In this document: piece by piece, positions 41,933 through 54,318 of the stretch
How the letters are laid out: each line of letters starts with the position of its first letter
Position numbering within the stretch: the first letter of the stretch is position 1
DNA from: Ustilago trichophora
Taxonomy: Eukaryota; Basidiomycota; Ustilaginomycetes; Ustilaginales; Ustilaginaceae
Reading direction: 5' to 3'
NCBI GenBank assembly: GCA_900323505.1
Contig: OOIN01000013.1
Coordinates: 682,001 to 746,000 of the forward strand
DNA: 64,000 bases
Made by a program: the position numbers and the translations under genes
The notes under the pieces: generated by a model
The model's input: only the letters and a program-made list of their open reading frames with translations
Database searches by the model: none
Told to the model about the DNA's origin: nothing

Positions 41933-44900
41933 ATGGCCACCTCCAAGAACGCACATGCTCCCTTCCCAGATGTTACAGGTCTGCGTACATCCGGGCCTGA
42001 CTTCTCTCGCGTCGGTCACCACTGCAAGCTTTTACGAGTTCAAGAAACGATACAGCTCGACAGCAACTCGGCATCCTCATTCGCCAATGGCGATCTCAGC
42101 CTGGCTCTACTCTCAGCATGGTCCGTGATTCTTTTTCACTATGGCTCCCACGAAGCTACCAACGTAGAGGTGCTCCACACTTCCCCCAACGGCGATGAAA
42201 CCGTCGTTGAGCTCGAATTTGCAGAACAACGAGAGCTCAACCACTTGCCACCCACACAGCTCGCCAACTTTATCCAGACTGCCAGGCAACAGCACATCAA
42301 GGCCGACAGCCTCGACCATGGCTACGCCGCATTCTATCAACCCGTCGACGCCCATGCCTCCTCGACCCACTTTGACAACCTCCAGCTCGATGCACGACCC
42401 GAGGTCTCGCTCGCTCTCTCCTACCATGTCGCCAAGTCCACTCATCTCGTCCTCGAAATGAAAGCCGCTCCTTCCGTCCACTCGGAGCAGTCAGCTCAGC
42501 TACAGCTTCGTCAAGTCGCAGCACTCCTCACATCGTACCACAACGACAGTCAACAGCATGCTTTGTCGGTCGAGCGCTTCGACTGGAAGCTAAGAGCCTC
42601 CGACAACCCCAACTACGTCCATCTTCCGGATCCAGACCATCTCGAGGGTCGAGATGCAGATCGTCTCGAGACCGAATTCGAGCACTTTGCCGATACTACC
42701 CCGAAGCGCTAGCGCTCGACTTCCGTTTCGATCTCAAAGATCAGGTTCTACCAAGTGGACTTATGCCGAAATGAACCAGCGAGCCGAAAAGGTCAAGCAA
42801 CTGCTCTGGAGTCACGGCATCGGTTCTGCCAGCTCTGATTCTCAGGCGGATCACATTGTGGCGCTGTACCTGGAAAAGAGCCCCGAGACCTATCTCTCCT
42901 TCATTGGTGTTCTCAAGGCAGGCGCTGCCTGGTGTCCCATCGACACCGACTGGCCTGCTTCGCGTAGGCAAGCTCTGCTCGCAAAGTCCAACGCCAAGAT
43001 CGTCTTGACTCACGATGACAAGATCTCTGCCCAGCTTCAGGAAGATCTGCAAAGCGAGGATGTCAGAAGCAAGGGCGGAATGAAAGCGATCCGCCTCGAT
43101 CAGCTCGACGAGGAGCTGCAACACCTCAAGAGCGTGCCGTCCGCACAAGGCACTCGATCCATACAGCAGCTCGCGTATATGATCTGGACCTCAGGGACCA
43201 CTGGTCTTCCCAAGGGGGTCGGAATTCAGCATCTCGCCATCATCCAAGCCATGCGCGCTCTCCCCATCTATATTCCCTACGGCAAAGACAAGATCGGCAC
43301 AGATCAGATTCGCTACCTTCAGTACTCGGCCTACAATTTGATTTGTCGATCATGGACTGCTTCTACACGTGGGGCCTTGGTGGTACCATTTGCTCGTGTC
43401 CGCGCGGCGTCCTCCTTCAAGATCTTGTCGAGGTTGGCAATAGCATCCAGCCTACCCATACCTTCTGACACCTGCTGTCATGGCTATGACCGAGCGTCAT
43501 CGGTGTCCAAGTCTCAAGGTCGTCATCTCGGGTGGAGAGAAGCTCAGTCAAGTCGTCGCCGATGAGTGGAGCAAGGATTGCTGTCTTCTCAACTTGTATG
43601 GTCCTGCCGAGGCCACCCTTATTGCCATGAACCGTCGGGTGCCCTTTGGAGACCGTGTCAAGGCGCCCAACATCGGTGTTGCCCTTCCAACGGTATCGTG
43701 CCACGCTCTTGACAAGTACGATCGCGTCGTCATCAAGGGCGCTGTCGGTGAGCTGGTGCTCGGAGGTCCTCAACTAGCCCGCGGCTACGTCGGCGATCCC
43801 GTCAAGACCGCGGACAAGTTCTTCCCGCATCCGCAGCTCGGCCGGGTCTACCGCACCGGAGATCTCGTCCGTCAGCTCGATAACCAAGAGTTTGAGTACC
43901 TCGGACGCATCGATGACCAGGTCAAGATCAACGGTATCCGCATCGAGCTGCTCGAGATCAATGCTGCCATTAAGAATAGCCATGACAAGATCAAAGATTC
44001 CGAGACGATGGCCTTCCCAAAGAAGGACAACGAGAGCGAGCAACAGATCATCAACTTTTCTGCCTTGCCTGGTGGCCAGCCTGGAGAATTGCTCAGAACC
44101 GATAACGAAGCTATCGCAGTGGCTCGCGAGCTGCAAAGCAATGCCAAAGACAACTTGCCCTCCTACATGGTCCCAAACCTCTTTGTCATCCTCTCCCACT
44201 TTCCCCGCACCTCGAGTGCCAAGATCGACCGAGTCGCGCTCAAGAATGTGCTCGCCACCTTTGACCAGCTCGACTGGGAAACAAGCTCGCCAACGAGGGC
44301 GATGATGATGATGTGGACCCAGCCTCTGCCGAGGCCGAAGCGTGCCTGCGAAAATGGCTAGCCAAGCTCTGCAACGTTGATGCGAGCAAGATTGGTCGCA
44401 AGACCCCTTTCACCAGTGTCGGTCTCGACTCTATCCGCGCCATGACCTTCTCGCAGCGCGTCTCGCAGGAGGGTACCCTGTTTCGGTGCTGGATGTGGCC
44501 CGATTTCCCTCTCTCAAGGCGTTGAGTGAACATCTGCAAAGCTCGCAATCGAGCACTCAGGAGCGTGCACAGCAGGCCACTGACTTTCTCGCAAAGTGGG
44601 ATGCCGCCTACCGTCCAGCCGTCTCTTCTTGGCTGCGACAGCGTGAACCCAGTGTCCAGGTCGCAGACATTCAGTCCGTACTGCCCTGCACACCGCTTCA
44701 AGAAGGCATGCTGGCCGAGTCGCAACGCGACACCTCAAGCTACCGCATCCAACGCCAGTATCGACTTCCCTCAGACTGTGACGAGCAGCGTCTTCGCCAG
44801 GTTTTGATCAAGACTGTCGAGCGCTTCGACAGTTTGCGCACTTCCTTCGCCGATGTTGGCTCGCTCGATGCAGATGGTGAAGCCCACAAGTGGCCCTTCC

Positions 44901-47900
44901 AGCCGCACTTCCTGCAGATTGTATGGAAGTCGTTCCACCCTCAGATCAGGACCCTGCAGATCCAAGATGGTGCCGATGTCGAGCAAACCATTCTGTCCAC
45001 AGCCAGATCGGAGCTGTGTTTGGAACCCTTTGGCTCCTCCCTCCCGTCGCTTTCTTCCTCGTTGAGCAAGGTAAGGAGAAATACTTGGTGGTCATAGCTC
45101 ACCACAGCACCTACGATGCTCGATCGCTCGGTATCTTTGAAGACCATGTCGAGGCCTTCTACGAGGGCACCAAGCCACCTCCTTCGCAGCAGTTCTCGAC
45201 CGCACTTGCTCAAATCTTGCCAATTGACGATGAAGAGGCTCAGCGACACACCGATGTCTGGTACAAGGCCCTCTCGTCCTATCCAAAGGCGAAGTTGCTC
45301 CTTTCCCTACCTTGTCCTTGACAAGGCCATCGGAAGCCGATGCTCAGGAGGCCAGCTTGCATCAAGCGAAGTATATGACCGCAAGCGTCACTGGACGCAG
45401 ATCGAAGCCATCTGCCGCAGTCTCGGTGTCTCTGCTCGCCCGTAGTTCAGACAGCTTGGGCTGTGGTGCTGTCCGCTTACATCGAGTCTCAGCACCTCAT
45501 CCTCGGTGACTCTGTGTCGGGTCGCGCACTATCTGCTGAGCTGGATCAGGTGTATGGTCCTGTTCTGTCCACGGTGCCCGTACCATTCGTATTGCGTCCC
45601 ACGCAAAGGCTCAGCGACCTGATCAAGGAGATGGACACATTCCACACCTCGGTCATGGAAGCCCAGCATACTGACTGGGAGCCATCCGCCGAATGCTTCA
45701 GGTTCCGCCAGGAGAGCACCTCTTCCATTCTGTCTTTGTTCTAGAGCCTGCTCCTTCGCAACAGGACGATGCTGCCTCTCAGAGCTTCCGCCTCGAAAAG
45801 CTCGCCGACCTGGGCGTAGCGACCGAGCACGTTCTTGGTGTCGAAGTGCTTCCGGCTGCGGATGGATCCGTCAAGCTGGGCTTGAGCTGGCAGAAGAGTG
45901 TCATCAGCGAAGCGTTTGGCAACTTGATGCTCGAACAGTTCAACCGCAGTCTAGCGGCTCTGTGCTCTTCATCTGAGGTAAATGTCGAGTCATTCCTGCG
46001 AGACAACTCTAGTAGTGATGAAGCCAGCTCTTCTCTCTACTCGGTCACCAGGTTGCTGGCCAGACGACGCCCCAACGAGCTCCTTTCGAAGTGTAGCAGG
46101 CTCGCTCAATCGAGAAGCTGTTTCGAGCAACAGATGCGCAATCGAGATCTACCAAGATCTACCGGACTCGCCTTCGACGCGCAGCCGGCGGCAACTATGA
46201 CCTATGAAGAGCTCGAGCGAGCCAGCGATGGCGTTGCAGGCTTACTTCGTCACCTTCCTCGCAACTCGGTCGTTGGCGTCTGCCTCGAACGCAGCCTGGA
46301 AGCTACATCGCACCACTCGCTATCCTGAAAGCTGGTCACGCCTATCTACCGCTCGATGCAACGCTGCCGCTGGACAGGAAGAAGGAGCTTCTCAACGACA
46401 GTGGCGCTGCGCTCTTGATCACCTCTGCTGAAGACTCTGAAACCAAGTCGCTCATCAAGACGGAGAAGCTCGACGTCAGCTCGGCCAGCTTTCAAGTAGC
46501 AGTCAAAGGTGGCAACACAGCTGATGCTGTTGAGATTCGCCCAGAGGATGTGGCCTTCATCATCTACACTTCGGGATCGACCGGCAAGCCCAAGGGTTGT
46601 CTATTGACCCAGGCCAACCTGGCTGCAGCCATCGAGGGCTTCCATACTAGGTATGAGGAAGAAGCGCCGGGCTCGTTCCAGTCTCCGGCTCGCTTCCTCG
46701 CTCGATCCGCCGAGGCCTTTGATGTTCATTGCTCGAGATCTTCCTTTCGCTCCGCGTCGGTGCCACTATCGTCACAGGACCGCGTGCCCTGATTCATGAT
46801 GACATCGCCAAGACCATCTCTACACTCGAAGTGACGCATGCTTGCGTGGTGCCTTCCTTGTTCTTCAGCAAGGGGAGCGCATCAAGCCTGGCACTGTGCC
46901 TTCGCTGCGTGCCTTGATCATTGGTGGCGAGGCTCTCACCCTGGATCTGTGTCAGCTGTGGGGAAGCGAGGTTCTGAAAGGCCTGTGGTGCTGAACGCCT
47001 ACGGACCAAGTGAGGCCACGATCGGCAACTCGGTCGCTCGTGTTACAAAGCGTTCGCGTCCCAGCAACATCGGAGCCCCCTTCCTGGTACGCAGTACTTG
47101 TTCTCAAGGAGTCGAACGGAAGTCTCGTGCCCACCCTACGAGGAGAGCCGGGCGAGCTGTGCATCGGTGGTGAGCAGGTCGCCAAAGGCTACTTGAAGCG
47201 TCCTGACTCATCGTCCTTCGTCGAGTACAATGGGCAGTGGATCTACCGCACTGGAGACATGGTGCGACTGCACCCAAGTGACGAGGCAGAGTATCTAGGT
47301 CGCATGGATGGCTCGCAGTCAAAGTCCGTGGTGCCCGTCTTGAGCTCGGCGAAGTGGATGCAGCCCTATCAACGACGCTCAAGGAAGACCTGCGAGAGGT
47401 CGGCACCGCTGTCACGATCCATGCAGACCATCCGAAGATCGAGGGTCCTGCACGTCTCGTATCTTTTGTTGCCCGCGAGAGCGCAAGGACCAAACAAGAC
47501 GATATTGCCGATCCTTCCGTTCTGCTTTCTCAGGCTCCAGAGGCCTTGACGCAAGCGACGGAGCTGAGGAAGCGTGTTAGGGCGAGACTCCCTCAGTACA
47601 TGGTACCCAGCCTTGTCCTTCCGCTCGCCTACCTTCCCGTCTCCTCGCTTTCCGGCAAGGCTGATCGACGACTGTTGAAGGAGTTGTATCACCTGATCGA
47701 CCCCAGCCACTTTTCTGCTTCGTCAGCGGTGATGCGCAACAGCGAGATCTCACAAGCAGCGAGCAGGAGGTCGCCGACATTTTGCGCTCTTCTGTCCGCC
47801 TCGCGTCCGACGTCAAGCTTACGCACAATCTCGATCTGATCATGGCAGGATTGGACAGCTTGACTGTTGTCACGCTGGCGAGTAAGCTGCGCAAGCATGG

Positions 47901-50900
47901 CTACGAAGCATCGGTCTCCTCCATCATGAATGACCCACCATCGAGGCTATTGCGCGTCAAGACTCCGGCAAGGACTCGGCCACGCGGACAAAGCGACGCG
48001 GACTGGGACAACAAGGTCTCTGAACTTACTGCCAAAGCCAAAGCGTTGCCGCAGTTCAGTCAAGCTCACGTCGAAGCGGCCATTCCTTGTGTTCCGATTC
48101 AGGTCGCTCTGATTCGCAGGCCATCTCTGAGGACCGTGGCACTCCTCGCTACATCACCACCATCACGATTCATGCGGCAAGCAAGGACCACACTGCTGAG
48201 CAGATCCGTGACGCTTGGATGGCAACCTTGTCTAGACATTCGATCTACCGCACCGTTTTCGCCGAGATCGACCGTACTCTTGTGCAAGTGGTGCTGTCGC
48301 CCGAGTCGCTGTCTTCGAGCTGGTCGGCTAGCACCGAATCGCTTCCAGCTGCGGAAGGTCTGGCAGAGTACCACGCTCGCACTGCTCGAGACATCGCAGC
48401 CAACATCGCCAGCGTGCCAGCTCTTCGTCTCAAGCTGTGGCAGAGCAAGGATGCAGTACCCTCCCTGACCCTCACATGCTCACATGCGATCTACGATGGA
48501 GATTCCATCCGAATGTTGCTGAAGGAGGCATCGGACCGTCTCAGTGGCAAGGATCGGAGTGACGATGCACTCCCTTTCGCAGCCGCAACACGTGCATTGT
48601 TGGTGATGCAAAGAGGAGAAGCCAAGAAGTTCTGGACTGGATCTCTTGCAGGCTTTTCGCTCACTCAAGTGCCTAACTTGACTGGTGTGCGACCAGAGAA
48701 CAACGTAAGCCGCAGTGAAGAGCTCACAGTTGATTCCTCGCATTCCTTCGCTCGGCTCGAAGCAGTGGCTCGTGCAAGCAAGGTTACGGTACAGTCGCTC
48801 CTGGTCGCGGCGTTTTCTCGTCTTCTTGGGCTGTACGCCGGGATGACGAGGTCACTCTTGGACTTGTTCTGTCTGGCCGAAGCATCCCTGTTGATGGCGT
48901 CGAGTCGATCCACGGACCTTGTGTCACGACGGTACCACTGCGTTTGACTGAGTCTAGGTCAGCGGCTTCAAGCGATCTCTGCAGCGTGCCCATCAGGCGG
49001 TCAATGCGATTCTCCCTTATCAGCACGTGTCTCTGCCGCAGCTGATGCGCTGGCTGAACATCTCCCAACGCCCTTCGAGGCCCTCTTTTCCTACCTAGGA
49101 AGAGCTGAAGCTTCATCGGAGCAAAGCTGTTCTCTGAGGGGTCCACTCAGATGGAGAAAGATTATCCTTTGGCGCTGGAGATTAGTGCTGCGGGCGATGC
49201 AGTGAGTGTCCACCTCGCCTTCGATACTCGGTTGATCCCCGTCGAGCAGGCCAACCTGATGCTCTCGCAGTACGACAGCATTCTTGCTGCCTTCATCGGT
49301 GCTGAGTCAAAGGATGAAAAGCATCTATCGATCCTCAACAAGGATTGCTACGTTCCTACAACTTGGACGAGACGATCGTTGCACGTTTTGTCGGCCATGC
49401 GCAGAAGGACCCCGACGCTCCTGCGATTGCATTCACCACCTCGATGAGCGAGGCGCCCAAGATCACCTCGTATGCCGAGCTGGACTTGCTCAGCACAAAC
49501 ATCGCGCAGCATCTCGTTGGCAAGGCCGGCCAGTTTGTCGGCGTCCATCTTAACAAGGAGGGCCCTGAGCTGTACGCCACCATCCTCGCCATCTGGAAGG
49601 CGGGTAAAGCGTATCTGCCCTGGATCCTACTCTTCCAGCTGAACGCTTGTCGTACATGATCGATCTGTAGGGAATGCCCCGTGATTGCCAGCCACAGCAC
49701 AAGAGCCGGACTAGAAAGCTTCCGATGCGAGGTGCTCGATCTGGCTGATCTCACAACATCGCGGGCTGACAGTCTCAGCTGCCATCACCCAGTCTCGACG
49801 CTCCGTGCTATCTTCTCTTCACCTCGGGCTCGACAGGCAAGCCAAAGGCAGTGCAGATCAACCAGCGCGCTTTGGCTGGAGCGCTCTACTCTTGGGAGCG
49901 GATGCTTCCGTTCACGCAGCAGTCGCGATTCCTGCAGCTCGCATCCATCGGCTTCGACGTGTGCCTCATCGAGATCTGCATGCCGCTCTCGCTTGGTTTC
50001 TCGATCGGCACTGCGCCCAAGCAGGAGCTTTTGGAGGACCTCTCACACTCCATCAAGCATCTCGGCATCACCATCGCGGACCTTCCTGCTGCTCTTGCTG
50101 GCACTGTGCATCCCGACGACGTGCAGCTCGAATGGCTTATGAGCGGCGGTGATGTTATTGACGCTCGCGTCGTAGATGAATGGAACAAGGCCACCGTCTC
50201 TTGATCAACGCTTGGGGCCCACCGAGGCTACGATCGGCAACACCTTGGACGGGTCAAGACGGGAGCGACACGAAACTTGATCGGTCATGTCTATCCCTCG
50301 TCCTCGATGTACGTGTGGAAGAAGGCTCCACTCTCATTCTGCCTTCCGGTGCCATTGGCGAGTTGGTCGTCGGTGGTCCTCAGCTGGCCGACTGCTACTA
50401 CGGCCGGGATGATCTCACTGCAGAGAAGTTTATTCTGTTGGACGATGGCAGCCGCGTCTACCGCACCGGAGATCTAGGCCGGTTCTTGCACGATGGAGTG
50501 TCGAGTGCCTTGGTCGAATCGGATCCGATCGTCAAGTCAAGGTCAATGGACAGCGAATGGAGCTGGACGAAGTCTCATCTGTGCTCTCTGCACAGTCTGG
50601 CGTTCATGATGCGGATGTGCAATACCTCAAGCATCCTTCGATGGGAACAAAGCAGCTCGTTGCTTTTGTCGCCACTGCAGACAGTCGAGCCAGCAGCGGC
50701 GACCTTATGTCCGCGAGGACGATGACGCAGTTGAGCTCTGCAACCGACTCGAACAAGAAGCAGCGAAGCGGCTTGCAGCCTACATGGTTCCTACACACTG
50801 GATCGTGACCAGCCGAGGGCTCCCCTTGACCCACAACAACAAGACCGACCACAAGGCTTTGGCGTTGTTCTACGAGCGACTCGATGCCTCTTTGCTCCGC

Positions 50901-53900
50901 TCCTTGGGAGCCAAGAGGGAAGGTGCCATGTCGAGCAAAGCTTGGACCGAGCCCGAGGAGAAGCTGCGTAAGCTTGTGGCCGAGTTCTGCAACGTGCCAG
51001 TGGACCAGATCGCAAGAAACACTTCGTTCCACCGTCTCGGCATCGACTCGATCTCTGCGATCCGTCTTGTCAAGGAGCTGCGTGCCATTGGCTACACGTT
51101 CACTGTCGCCGACGTCCTGAGCACTCCCAACATCTCTGCTCTGGCCGAGAAACAGGCGCAGCCCTCCAGTTCTGTTGGCTCCCAGAGCCAGATCAGCGAC
51201 GCGGCTGATCTGAAGGACTGGTGCAAGCGCACAACCTCTATTGCCGAGAAAGACGGCTGGACGCTCTCTGGACAGGACTCGATCGTATCGATCTTGCCAT
51301 GCACGCCACTTCAATCCGGTATGATTGCGCAGTCGTTGGCCTCTGCAGGTAGCCTTTACTTCCACCACCACGCTTTCCAGCTCTCTGAGGTGACTCCTGA
51401 GCAGGTCTCGGTAGCCTGGGAGAAGCTTGTGGAGCGCCTCGATATCCTCCGAACGACCTTCCATCCAGTCGAGGGCGCTCATCCCTGGGCGCAAGCAGTA
51501 CACTCTATCGCAGCGCCTCGTGTCGTGAAGCATTCTGGTCGCTTCTCAGGCAATGGCGTACATAAGGTGGACGGGCAGCCTTCGTTCGATGACGAGGAGG
51601 CCTTCCGAACTTCGCCTCATGTCCTTCACGTGTGGCCCGAACGAAGTCAAGATGGTAGGTTTGTCATCATGCTAAGCATTCACCACGCCCTGTACGACGG
51701 CACTTCGCTTCCTCAGCTGCTCGACGACTTTGAGCTTCTTATTGCTGGCACCGAACAGCAGTTGCCGAGCCGTCTGCCCTTCTACAAGCTGGTGCCCTCG
51801 ATCCTGTCTCAGGACGAAGATGTGCGTCACTGGGCAAATGCACTGCACGGCTTCCGGCCCACGCTCCTGGCTACCGGCTCCGACAAGCGTAAGGGTACAG
51901 CTGTACTCGTCGAGAAGCAACTTGCTCTGACATCGCAAGAGCTTGAGTCGCGCTGTCGCCCAATCGGTGTCTCGCTTCAAGTGCTGTGCAACCTTGCCTT
52001 TGGTAAGCTGCTGGCACTGGAAAGCGACACTCGAGACATTTGCTTCGGTCAGCTGTTTGGACTTCTTGACCTCTTGCCGGAAGCAGACACTGCTGTTGGA
52101 CCTGCTTTCAACACGGTGGCCACTCGAATCCGATTTGCGGATCTTGGAGAGCCGGTCAAGAAGGTAGCTGCATCCCTCCAGTCTGCCAACGACGCTGGAA
52201 GGCCTCACCGACGCGCCGCCCTCCGTGAAGTCCAAGCCAAGCTCCACCGTGGACAGCTCTTTGACGCTCTCTTTGACTACCAGAGGGCTTACGACGAATC
52301 CGGAAACGGCAAGCTGCTTCCTCTTGATCTAGCCGACAGTGGCGAAGAAAAGGCACAGTATGCGCTCAATGTCGCCTTTGTTCAGGGCCCAAGCAAGATG
52401 TCGATCGTTGCCAAGGCAGACAGCAGCCGCTACGATCAAAGCGCCCTTTCTGCTTTGGTCGATCGTCTGGAAGCCTTGCTGCAGCATCTCTCAAGCAGCG
52501 TAGATGACCCAGTCTCTGCACTGCCAGAGGCCCTGGCGGCCGTAACTTTCCCAGAGCATCTCGCAGAGATTGCCACTACCGTCAATGGCTCTTCATCCGT
52601 CAACGTAGCCTCGGCTGCCTCTAGCACTCCTCTGAGTGAAGAAGGGCGTCAGCTGGCTTCCATCATCAGCAAGGTTGCAGGCATCGACGAGAGCGAGTTG
52701 CACGGCGACACTCGCTTGTCATTGCTTGGCCTTGACTCGATTTCTGCTATCCGCATTGCATCGCAGGCGCGCAAAGCTGGCATCAAGCTGCGGATGGGTG
52801 AGATCGTTGCTGGCGAGACCATCAACGGTATTCTTGCAAGTCGGTCTCAGACCAATGGCGTCAGGGCGAACGGGCATGCCCTCCGCAACGGTCATATCAA
52901 CGGCGATGGTCAAACGAAAGGTACTTCTGCTGTGTCTCCTGAATTGGCTCAGCAAGTCGCGTCCCAGCTTGGCATCGAAGCAGATCGCATCGAGCGCGTC
53001 CTTCCGATCCTCGCTGGTCAGAAGCTGTGGCTTGCAACTTGGGCTCAGTCCCCGCTGGACGTGGAGAAGGTGGCTTCAGCTTTGCTTACCGTCTTCCAGG
53101 CATCTCGTCGGACAAGGTCGAGGATGCTTGGAACAAGCTGCGCCAACTTCAGCCGATCCTTCGCACCGCCTTCCTCCTCTCGCAGGATGGAAGTGCCGTT
53201 CAGGTCGTGCTCAAAGCCGAGTCCAAGCCAGACCTCTCGCACTTTGTGCAAGTGCAGGTGAAGGAGACAGGTGACGCAGAGTCTGCAGCTAAAGAGGTGG
53301 TCGCCCGTCGGGCTGCCGAAGGATGGCCTGACCTCGCCATGCCCCCTGTGCAGTTGACTCTGGTCGGAGATATCCTCGTCTTCTCGCTGCACCACGTCCT
53401 CTACGACGCATTTTCGATCGAGATGCTCGTCCGTGACTTTGCTGCGTTGTACCGTGGTGAAGCTGCAACTAGTTCGAACGAGTGGGTGGCGGCCGTCGAG
53501 CACGTTGTCGAGGAACAGCAGCAGATCCGAGCCGATGCCGAGCAGTACTGGGCGCAGTCGCTTTCCAAGACGGGTAACGGGATGCTGCCGGTAGAGTCTA
53601 GCGCAACTACCTCGGCGAAGCGTTCCACGCCGAGCGCAGGGCCATCTCTGTCTCTGCTGGCGTTGATGCCAAGATGCGCAAGGCAGGCGTCACCTTGGCT
53701 TCTGTTGTACTCGCAGCATGGTCGACGCTACTTTGTGAGCGACTGGGTGACGTTTCTGCTTCTCCTGTGTTTGGTTTGTACCAGCTGGGTCGATCAAGCT
53801 CGTTTGACTCGATCGAAAAGGTGCAAGGACCTCTTCTGAATATGCTTCCCATGCAGGTCAAGGGCGATTCCATCCTGGAAAAGGCGCAAGCTGCGGCCAA

Positions 53901-54318
53901 AGCGCTCAAATCTCGCGCCAAGTACGAACAGACCGACTTGGTCGATGCTCACCGATGGGCCGGATGGAGCCTGGACAAGCCGAGCTTCAACACGTTTGTC
54001 AACCTCCTGATCGCCTCCAAGCACGCCGATGACTCTACTACTGAGCAAGACGACATGCAGCCTGTAGACCTCGGCCACCCGCTCAGTTACACCGCCAAGA
54101 ATGCCGCCGGCAAAACCAAGGTCGAGACAAACACCTCCGTCACAGCTCACGCGGCTATCTTCCAACCCGACGTCAACGTCGACATTGTCCTCGGCACAGA
54201 CGGCAACGGCATTGACATCGCTATCAAGGCCAAAACCTACATCATCCCCGAAACACAGCTTCAACCTTTGGTTCGACGTCTCGCTATTTTGGTCAACGAG
54301 ACCTTGACTCAGCTTTGA
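41933..54318 (+). CDS. SID2: Ferrichrome synthetase, NRPS with A-T-C-A-T-C-A-T-C-T-C layout, frameshifted
   Basis: It assembles a ferrichrome-type cyclic hexapeptide, in smuts three Gly and three N5-acetyl-N5-hydroxyornithine. The start at 41933 gives MATSKNAHAPFPDV; the span is about 4128 codons. Signatures in order: A1 IWTSGTTGLPKG (about 43177), T1 GLDSIRA (44424), C1 HHSTYD (45100), A2 YTSGSTGKPKG (46567), T2 GLDSL (47848), C2 SHAIYDG (48480), A3 FTSGSTGKPKA (49818), T3 GIDSIS (51040), C3 HHALYDG (51680), T4 GLDSIS (52730), C4 HHVLYDA (53390). There is no thioesterase; as in other fungal cyclic NRPSs, the last C domain probably closes the ring. Roughly fifteen or more one-base shifts break the frame, one in a T-run near 43333, but 50784-53261 is open for 825 codons. 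Every core motif survives, which argues against a decayed pseudogene. Confidence 0.94.

Noticed and set aside
42705..53850. SID2 as a decayed pseudogene
   Set aside because: All A, T and C core motifs are intact between frameshifts and an 825-codon stretch is open. The same type of shift hits essential genes elsewhere in the window, so sequence error is the better explanation.
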